Positions 56,744 to 64,000 of a stretch of 64,000 nt of DNA are shown here, piece by piece (positions within the stretch are counted from its first letter, which is position 1; each line of letters opens with the position of its first letter). The notes beneath the pieces were generated by a model. That model worked only from the letters and a program-made list of their open reading frames with translations. It was not told where the DNA came from and did not search any database. The stretch is taken from contig JACEFZ010017857.1 in the NCBI GenBank assembly GCA_014155875.1, positions 62,001 through 126,000 on the forward strand, given 5' to 3'. The position numbers were made by a program, and so were the translations under genes. Source of the DNA: Cepaea nemoralis. Lineage: Eukaryota > Mollusca > Gastropoda > Stylommatophora > Helicidae.

Positions 56744-59276
56744 TGTCACGAGATAGAAGCCATAGATTCGACCTTGTGGTATAAGGCAGACAACCCTACT
56801 ATTGCCCGACCCGGTTCTTTGGAAAATTACCGCCCTTTGGCTGGCGTTCTAGATGATTCTAAAAACCCAGACCAGGTGAATTTGATTCACCGGCTGACAG
56901 CGCATGGTTTTGGCGCATGCGCCGAGGATGAGGCCGGGCGGACAAAGAACAGTTTCTGGCTGTCAGGGCGCGTGGACAGATGCTTTTGTGCACAGTGTGT
57001 TTTCATTAGAGAGAGCTGGGGCGACAGATGTCTCAAGATGGTTAAAGAAATCCGACGTTTAGTCCTGCCGAGTTACAGCTACTCCAGTATGAAACTGTGT
57101 TCAGCAATCTGAAGGTATGTGTACCCTTTAGTTTATTTAACTTTGGTACTCAGTGACCCGATAGTGCTAGGCGGTGTGTACTAACCGTGGCGCGGGAAAG
57201 TGGGGCATGTGGGAACAGACTACTGGCGTTGCCTGAAGGCAAAACCTGTTGAAGCGTTTATTTGCTAGCAGTGTAATACAGGGATATTTATTGTGTTAGC
57301 GGCGCTGGGGTTATTCACAGCTACTGTAGGTTGGGTTAAATTGGTTCAGGACAACGAGAGCTTTAATTTGAGTTCCCACATGAACCAGCTTCCTGAAATC
57401 GAACGTCGTCGATGCGGAATGACGTCACAAGGAGGAAAGCGGAAGTTGTGTAGGACATCGCCTATACTAGGGCATGTGCGGGCTCAATCGACGCAGCTCG
57501 GCGAGGCGATTGTAGTGCGAAGATATATAGAACTCTCGGAGCTCGTTTCAAGGTCGTGACTTGAGTCGAAAGTCTTTGTCACTTGGTGGGCGACCACTGG
57601 CTTCTTTTCTTGGCTTTCCTCTCATCTGTCTTATAGATAGTGTCCCTCAATGGACTGCCAGCTTAATATATAGTGGATTCCGGAGAGGGGGACAATGTGG
57701 GAGAATTGACCGACGGGACAGGGCTGTCCTATAAGGGCAGTGACACCGTTCTAAATGCTCCGGCCCTTGAGGAGGGAGGGAGAGAACGGGGTGTGGATCT
57801 CTGCTACATGGAGAATTATTAAGACCATGTATATACTATTGGATTTAGATTTTGTACCTGAGGCACGGTACTATATCTGCGCTGGCTGGTAATAGGGACA
57901 TGAACCAGGGAGATTGGCGTGACCCAGGAAGGGGTCCAGATGCTCATCACCGGCCCTACTTCAGGGCCATTCTGCCTACCATTACTAATGATTCACTAAC
58001 CCTATATGTCATGTAGAAGTTTTGCAGAGTAGGCCGACACCTCAGTGACGAGTGACCAGCCACCTTGGCCCAAGCTATACTCCAGTCCGGGGAAGATAAA
58101 GCGGGACACTTAGCAGCCTGTCAGGTCCTAGGACCCCGTTCTTCACTGGCACCTGTGAGCAGCATATGAAGGGACTGTGACTCTCCTGTGAAGAGTCCAT
58201 GTAGCTGAGGAAGGTGGTGAGAGTGAACTCGCTCAGGGTAAGCTTGGTTCTAGATACTTTCACTGAGTGTTGTCTTCCGCAGGTCTACCTTCGTGAGTGA
58301 AGTCTTATCAGATGGTGACGGGTCCAGTGAGTGGGACCAGGCAAGTGTGATTAGCGGACCAAGAACCCTACTATGAATCCTACCATGTATGTGTCACCCG
58401 AGTTTACTACACAAGAGGTTGAGTCCGACTAACCCTTGGCCGTCGTCAATACCAAGTATGTTTACTATGTCTATGATATCTGCAGACCGACTACACTCAC
58501 GGCAAGTACCTTTATGGAGTGATTGTGCCTTGTATCAGAACTATCGACAGATCCACTACCAGCTAGAACCAGATTGTATTGACTTTGAGTGCCAGGCCAG
58601 TTTGGCCTATGAATCCGCTGGAGTCTAGAGACTGTATCTCCAGCATCAACATTCCCCATCATCATCTGAGAAGTTGCTCTCATATTTATGACACTCTTTT
58701 GAACTTTATCAGAGAGGGCAACTCCGTGTTCATATTGTGGCCTCCTGCCAGATCTTGAACATTTTGTCATCTGTGTGGAACACGCATTTGGAGCATCACG
58801 GAGTAGGTTTTCCGGAACTAGACCAGGTCGACCAACTATTATCCTTTCATCTGGGCGAAGACGAGAGCTGGATGGAAGACTATCCAACCCTGGTGAGATC
58901 TAGTAACAGGATGACCTGTGGCGTCTACTCGAAGCCTTTCCAGTGATGACTGCTCCACCCTTAAGCTACGCCCAGGCTTGCTGTCTGGACTGTTCTATCG
59001 GTTAATAGGTCTATCTCATCATCATCATCCCCACCATCATCACCCTCATTTGTACAATACACATTTTTGTTTCCATATAGATGCCAGAGTTGAGTGTTGA
59101 GTCATGCAGTCAGGACGATGTGTGGGTAGGGTAATATCCCTTGGTTAACTGCAGTGAGATAGGTATTCAGAGACCGGTGGGGTAACGTAGACTGAGGTTC
59201 CCTAGTCCCAGGCAGATCACTTCCCGTTAGTAAGGTGTGACACCAGTTTCCCCTCACCCCAAGGAATGGTGTGACA
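56744..59276 (+). repeat. 5' LTR of element C (2.53 kb)
   Basis: It starts TGTCAC (56744-56749) and ends GTGACA (59271-59276), a perfect 6-bp inverted end. Bases 56744-58232 match 62511-64000. At 2.5 kb it is several times longer than the LTRs of element B. An 88-codon frame at 57293-57559 recurs in the 3' LTR but begins without ATG and has no recognisable domain. Confidence 0.92.
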
Positions 59277-59281
59277 TTATT

Positions 59282-59299
59282 TGGGGGCTCGTCCGGGAT
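59282..59299 (+). promoter_or_regulatory. Primer-binding site, tRNA-Pro type
   Basis: TGGGGGCTCGTCCGGGAT lies five bases after the LTR. It is the 18-nt complement of the proline tRNA 3' end, the same primer site as in murine leukaemia virus. It would prime minus-strand cDNA. Confidence 0.92.
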
Positions 59300-59525
59300 G
59301 TGTGACGATTCAGCTCTGGCAATTACTAGGTCATTGACACCTTATCTTGTTTTCTGTATAGCAAGTCTAGTCTACATAGGTCTTTGGTCCTATTTCCACT
59401 CTTGACTTTGACATAGTGACTTGTGGTGTGCAGTGTTGTGGTCCATAGATTAGCTTTGTGTATTGAGATATATACATTGCCTTGTTGGTTATACCACTCA
59501 CACTACTAACCCACTCTCTTCAATC

Positions 59526-60677
59526 ATGGCATCTACCAAATTAAATATGGCAGAGGTGCGAGCTACAGGCGTAGATATGGGCCTGGAAGGTGACGCACTC
59601 CAGAAGTACATACTGGAGGTGGAGAGAGACTTCCGTCAGGAAGAACGAGAGAGAAGACAACGTGAAGCCGAACAAGAGAATAGAAGGATAGCCTTAGAGG
59701 AACGCAAGATGGCTCACGAGGATAAAAAGCTCGAAGCTGAAAGGGAAGCCAAGAAGCTTGAGGCTGAACAAGCTGTCAAGAAGCTTGAGGCTGACCAAGC
59801 TGCCAAGAAGCTGGAAGCGGAACAAGAGGCTCAGAAGAGAGAACACGAGTATAGGATGCGGGAGTTAGAACTCAAAGCCCAATCTGAGGGAGCGGTAGGT
59901 GGAACTGGTCTCCCTGGTTCACCTAAGGTAGATAGACATGGCTATCACGCCATGAAGTTCCCTCTTGCTCCTTTTGAAGAGGACAAAGAGAAAATAGATC
60001 AGTTTTTGCAAAAATTCGAGGCGATGGCTGTTGCCATGGATCTTGACAAAGACAAATGGTCTCTGAAACTGTCCCAAGGTTTACGAGGTACCGCGTTCGA
60101 GGTCTATACGAGGTTACCGGCGGGACAGGAAAACAATTACGACGCATTGAAGTTAGCGTTGTTGAAACGTTTTGAAATGACCGCTTACACGTACCGGAAG
60201 AAGTTTCGAACCGCAAAGCGAGAACCGGGCGAATTGTTTGCCGCGTTTAGTTTGCGACTGAAATCCTATTTACTCAAATGGATGGAATTAGCTGGTTTTG
60301 CCCAAGACTACGAGAGTCTCGAGGAACTCTGTATAGTTGATCAGATGCGAAAACAGATGTCTAAGCCGCTTAAACTGTTCTTGGGAGAACAAGGGGCGGA
60401 ACGGTTGGACGTAGTGACTAAGTTAGCCGAACGGTATGTATTAGTACATGGGGAAGCAGGGGAAGCCTGTCCCAATAGTGCTAAAGGTTCGGATAACTCT
60501 GATAAGAAGAAGAAGAAATTCACTCATCAGAAGAAGGTAGATTCTCCGGGGAAAAGTCCAGAGAAGACGCAGTCTGGGAGCAAGAGCCCACCTACATCTC
60601 CCCCTAAAAGGAGATGGCATGAGAAATGGTGCAAGAAGTGCAAGTCGCCCACTCATAATACGAGAGGACTGCACTGA
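59526..60677 (+). CDS. Gag of element C, with SCAN-like capsid region
   Basis: The ATG at 59526 (MASTKLNMAEVRATGVDMGL) is a better start than the upstream in-frame start at 59463. A charged coiled coil with repeated KKLEAEQ words fills residues 35-125. Then comes a capsid-like region (FPLAPFEEDKEKIDQFLQKF, GTAFEVYTRL) and a SCAN-like helical part (FAAFSLRLKSYLLKWMELAG, DYESLEELCIVDQMRKQM, KPLKLFLGE). A basic tail leads to the knuckle WCKKCKSPTHNTR, where one extra G (about 60664) shifts the frame before the last Cys. The visible frame is 383 codons. Confidence 0.85.
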   Translation: MASTKLNMAEVRATGVDMGLEGDALQKYILEVERDFRQEERERRQREAEQENRRIALEERKMAHEDKKLEAEREAKKLEAEQAVKKLEADQAAKKLEAEQEAQKREHEYRMRELELKAQSEGAVGGTGLPGSPKVDRHGYHAMKFPLAPFEEDKEKIDQFLQKFEAMAVAMDLDKDKWSLKLSQGLRGTAFEVYTRLPAGQENNYDALKLALLKRFEMTAYTYRKKFRTAKREPGELFAAFSLRLKSYLLKWMELAGFAQDYESLEELCIVDQMRKQMSKPLKLFLGEQGAERLDVVTKLAERYVLVHGEAGEACPNSAKGSDNSDKKKKKFTHQKKVDSPGKSPEKTQSGSKSPPTSPPKRRWHEKWCKKCKSPTHNTRGLH

Positions 60678-61210
60678 AAAGGTGAAGAGCTCCCACTTCG
60701 CGGCCTGCCTAGTGGAACCAAAGGGGGTTTCCACCGAAAAGGTCAAGGTTCGCCGAAGAGACTCTGGACCCGGAAAGACCATCGGTGGTAGAGTTGATCG
60801 AAGTGAACGGTCAACAAGCTGAATGCTTATATGACACAGGACTGGATTGTGAGGCAGTCATAGCTGCCTATCTAGTCAAGCCAGAACAACTCACCGGGGA
60901 TAAAATCGAGATACAACCGGCGATGAAGAGTGCTGTGGCTATGACTTTGCCGATCGCCCAGGTGGAGATCAGGTCAAGGTACGTCACGGGCACGATTCAA
61001 GCGGCCGTGTTATCCGATCCCCTCTTTCCCGTAATCCTGGGGTCCCGATATGTATTCCTAGGGAGGCCGAAGGAGCCCATCCGCATAGGCGACCTACAGA
61101 CGCGGTCCCAACGGGAAAATGAAGAGGCGGACGCAATAATCTCTAAACCCCTGCCGGGGGAATTGCGCACTGCCCAGGGCGAGGACACGACCTTAGCGTT
61201 CTTGCTATAA
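60678..61210 (+). pseudogene. Protease of element C
   Basis: After the gag frameshift, the end of the knuckle (DCTEKVKSSHFAACLVEPK) is in a second frame and the protease in a third. Protease motifs are ECLYDTGLDCEAVI and VILGSRYVFLGRP, close to element A. Stop at 61208-61210. Confidence 0.78.
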
Positions 61211-62186
61211 GAAGCTACCGAGAAGTACTGACCCACCGAAACGGGGTCAGTACTATATGAAGAATCAGCTGCTCTACCGGAGAGCAGGAGGGGGAGAGAA
61301 ACTGCACGGGCAGTTGGTGGTCCCGAAGGACTCCCGTCCCCAAATTCTTCATATGGGGCACACCATGTCCGAAAGGGGACATATGGGTGTCGGTGCGACG
61401 CTTCAACGGATATCCTGCCATTATTACTGGCCAGGAATGACCGGCGATGTACGCCGGTGGGTTAAGTCTTGCCCAGTGTGCCAAAAGACAACACCCAAGA
61501 ACTGGACTAAGAATAGATTATCTCTGAAGGTGGGAGACGGAGTATTAGTGTGGAGTCCAACGGTCACCAATATACTCGAGGTAGGATGGCAAGGACCTTT
61601 TCCCGTGATAAGGGTAGTGTCTAAGACCAACTACGAGATCTGGATCCGTGGAAAAGGGAAAATTTTCCATGTGAATCTCCTCCAGGAATGGGAGAAGAGA
61701 TCCGGTAAGGAGTCTCCGCACCTGATGGCGATGGCTGTAGCTGTTAAAACGGTTACGGGTCCAGACGGGGACCGAGAGAGCCCAGTACTACATAGGGAGG
61801 TCTATGGGAACGTACGGGGTAGATCGGATTTTCTACCCGAGGATAGGGGGAAAACCACCCGTCGGAGAGAGGCCCAGAGTGACAGGGTCACTGGTAACTT
61901 AGGTCGGAAGGGATGGAGAGCGTCGGGTAGGGCGCAAGAGACCCTGGACTCCGTCCGACAATCAGCTGATCAGCCTCGCTCTCGAAAGAGATGGCTGGGG
62001 AAGCCCCAGTCCAGAGGGTTCTGGACAAAGAGACAGTCCGTCGAGGACGAAACCGTTGATCCATGTGCGAATCGCGTATGGAGACCTAGCGGTAGGGACG
62101 ACATGGTTACAGGGGGAATAGGAAGGTCCGCCTGTATTGCGACCCGTCGCGTACGCGAGTCGGAGACCACTACCGACCGAACGTAA
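61211..62186 (+). pseudogene. Integrase of element C, catalytic core deleted
   Basis: The zinc-binding domain (HTMSERGHMGVGATLQRISC, CPVCQKTTPKN) is followed at about 61500 directly by the C-terminal domain (LSLKVGDGVLVWSPTV, VGWQGPFPVI, YEIWIRGKGKIFHVNLL). In element A about 700 bp with the DDE residues lie between these parts. The join keeps the frame open. A basic, Arg-rich tail of about 140 residues runs to 62186. It could still be made as a protein that lacks strand-transfer activity. Confidence 0.82.
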
Positions 62187-62199
62187 CTACACGATGGTC

Positions 62200-62499
62200 G
62201 AGTGTCTGTCGCTGTTCTAGGCTGTCCAAGAGTTCCAGCCATACTTGTATGGTGTACCATTCCCGGTACAGTCAGATCATCAACCGTTGATGTTCCTGGC
62301 AACCTCCCAAAAGCTCAACGCTCGTTTGATGCGTTGGTCTTTGTGGCTTCAGCCCTACAACTTTAATGTTGAATACATTCCCGGAAAGGAGAATGTGGGG
62401 GCTGACTTCCTGTCCAGACATCCAGTCCCGGAGGAAGAGGCTGAGTCCACTCGGACCGAACCTCCGGCGGATAAGAGTCGACTCGGTCAACTCTCTTAA
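62200..62499 (+). pseudogene. RNase H C-terminal remnant of element C
   Basis: It encodes AVQEFQPYLYGVPFPVQSDH, then LMRWSLWLQPYNFNVEYIPG and GADFLSRHPVPEEE, matching the end of element A's RNase H. The RT and the RNase H active-site part are missing, and a TAG lies at 62218-62220 just before. Confidence 0.85.
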
Positions 62500-62510
62500 G
62501 AGAGGGCCTA
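62498..62510 (+). promoter_or_regulatory. Polypurine tract of element C
   Basis: AAGAGAGGG (62498-62506), shortly before the 3' LTR, is a short purine run in the expected place for plus-strand priming. Confidence 0.65.
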
Positions 62511-64000
62511 TGTCACGAGATAGAAGCCATAGATTCGACCTTGTGGTATAAGGCAGACAACCCTACTATTGCCCGACCCGGTTCTCTGGAAAATTACCGC
62601 CCTTTGGCTGGCGTTCTAGATGATTCTAAAAACCCAGACCAGGTGAATTTGATTCACCGGCTGACAGCGCATGGTTTTGGCGCATGCGCCGAGGATTAGG
62701 CCGGGCGGACAAAGAACAGTTTCTGGCTGTCAGGGCGCGTGGACAGACGCTTTTGTGCACAGTGTGTTTTCATTAGAGAGAGCTGGGGCGACAGATGTCT
62801 CAAGATGGTTAAAGAAATCCGACGTTTAGTCCTGCCGAGTTACAGCTACTCCAGTATGAAACTGTGTTCAGCAATCTGAAGGTATGTGTACCCTTTAGTT
62901 TATTTAACTTTGGTACTCAGTGACCCGATAGTGCTAGGCGGTGTGTACTAACCGTGGCGCGGGAAAGTGGGGCATGTGGGAACAGACTACTGGCGTTGCC
63001 TGAAGGCAAAACCTGTTGAAGCGTTTATTTGCTAGCAGTGTAATACAGGGATATTTATTGTGTTAGCGGCGCTGGGGTTATTCACAGCTACTGTAGGTTG
63101 GGTTAAATTGGTTCAGGACAACGAGAGCTTTAATTTGAGTTCCCACATGAACCAGCTTCCTGAAATCGAACGTCGTCGATGCGGAATGACGTCACAAGGA
63201 GGAAAGCGGAAGTTGTGTAGGACGTCGCCTATACTAGGGCATGTGCGGGCTCAATCGACGCAGCTCGGCGAGGCGATTGTAGTGCGAAGATATATAGAAC
63301 TCTCGGAGCTCGTTTCAAGGTCGTGACTTGAGTCGAAAGTCTTTGTCACTTGGTGGGCGACCACTGGCTTCTTTTCTTGGCTTTCCTCTCATCTGTCTTA
63401 TAGATAGTGTCCCTCAATGGACTGCCAGCTTAATATATAGTGGATTCCGGAGAGGGGGACAATGTGGGAGAATTGACCGACGGGACAGGGCTGTCCTATA
63501 AGGGCAGTGACACCGTTCTAAATGCTCCGGCCCTTGAGGAGGGAGGGAGAGAACGGGGTGTGGATCTCTGCTACATGGAGAATTATTAAGACCATGTATA
63601 TACTATTGGATTTAGATTTTGTACCTGAGGCACGGTACTATATCTGCGCTGGCTGGTAATAGGGACATGAACCAGGGAGATTGGCGTGACCCAGGAAGGG
63701 GTCCAGATGCTCATCACCGGCCCTACTTCAGGGCCATTCTGCCTACCATTACTAATGATTCACTAACCCTATATGTCATGTAGAAGTTTTGCAGAGTAGG
63801 CCGACACCTCAGTGACGAGTGACCAGCCACCTTGGCACAAGCTATACTCCAGTCCGGGGAAGATAAAGCGGGACACTTAGCAGCCTGTCAGGTCCTAGAC
63901 CCCGTTCTTCACTGGCACCTGTGAGCAGCATATGAAGGGACTGTGACTCTCCTGTGAAGAGTCCATGTAGCTGAGGAAGGTGGTGAGAGTGAACTCGCTC
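62511..64000 (+). repeat. 3' LTR of element C, cut by the window end
   Basis: It matches 56744-58232. Differences seen are few: T/C near 62586, G/T near 62697, T/C near 62749, A/G near 63223, C/A near 63837, and one missing G near 63898. Confidence 0.93.

Larger units (their letters stand above)
56744..64000 (+). mobile_element. Ty3-type LTR retrotransposon C (Gmr1-like), internally deleted, runs off the window
   Basis: The 5' LTR is 56744-59276 and the 3' LTR starts at 62511 and is cut by the window end. The 3.2-kb interior keeps gag, protease, the zinc and C-terminal domains of integrase and the end of RNase H, but lacks the integrase catalytic core, the whole RT and the RNase H active site. 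The LTRs differ at about five bases plus one indel over the 1.49 kb that can be compared, so it moved recently, presumably with enzymes from a complete relative. Pieces left are in the order integrase then RNase H, the same layout as element A. Confidence 0.93.

Noticed and set aside
57293..63326. 88-codon frame present in both LTRs of element C (57293-57559 and 63060-63326)
   Set aside because: It is duplicated because LTRs are duplicated, lacks an ATG start and has no recognisable domain.
54000..64000. SLC6 TM1 exon upstream
   Set aside because: I looked on the minus strand for the GLGNxWRFPY motif with splice borders and did not find it. It may lie beyond the window.

Overview
This is eukaryotic, metazoan DNA. 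The window is made almost entirely of transposable elements and tandem repeats that fill the very long introns of one host gene. The genes have introns with GT-AG borders, and the repeats are APE-type LINEs (I/Nimb-like, RTE-like, CR1/L2-like), tRNA-derived SINEs and Ty3-type LTR elements. The mix would suit a marine invertebrate, perhaps a mollusc, but the sequence does not name the species.

Host gene. Five exons of an SLC6-family (sodium/neurotransmitter symporter) gene lie on the minus strand: 53852-53983 (TM2), 28061-28331 (TM3 and the large extracellular loop), 26266-26398 (TM4), 23450-23565 (TM5) and 310-432 (TM6). Their phases join without a break. The first exons lie to the right of the window or are not recognisable, and TM7-12 lie off the left edge. 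Introns are about 25.5, 1.7, 2.7 and 23 kb. In the first two, the DNA at the 5' splice site itself has been amplified into a minisatellite. A 33-bp unit (exon end plus donor) fills much of 51411-53851, and a 21-bp unit (donor GTGAGTAC) fills 26571-28060.

Left part (1-10540): a decayed Ty3-type element with integrase upstream of reverse transcriptase (1115-4818), interrupted by a SINE-like insertion; a 326-bp direct repeat (789-1114 and 6508-6833); (GAT)n; three arrays of a 30-bp minisatellite; and LINE fragments.

Giant palindrome (10880-22478): an 11.6-kb foldback element with arms of about 6.2 and 5.4 kb around a 12-nt loop. It is built from several satellite blocks and has no protein-coding gene that I can recognise. 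It sits inside an RTE-like LINE, with a 7-bp target duplication (TCATCTG). The two LINE halves rejoin in frame when it is removed.

Middle (22479-38062): the other half of that LINE, SINEs, several LINE tails, a 310-bp GAA tract, the 21-bp minisatellite, an intact 1249-codon LINE ORF2 (29687-33436, minus), and a LINE ORF1 (34640-36999) with a CR1/L2-like LINE nested in it.

Right part: a complete Ty3-type element with 0.59-kb LTRs (38063-50646) carrying a nested Nimb-like LINE (42580-45796); the 33-bp array, itself hit by a deleted LINE copy; SINEs; and a third Ty3-type element (56744 to beyond 64000). The third element has 2.5-kb LTRs, a proline-tRNA primer site, gag and protease, but has lost the integrase core and reverse transcriptase. 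All three Ty3-type elements show the order protease-integrase-RT-RNase H known from Gmr1-like elements, and the two preserved gag proteins have a SCAN-like capsid segment.
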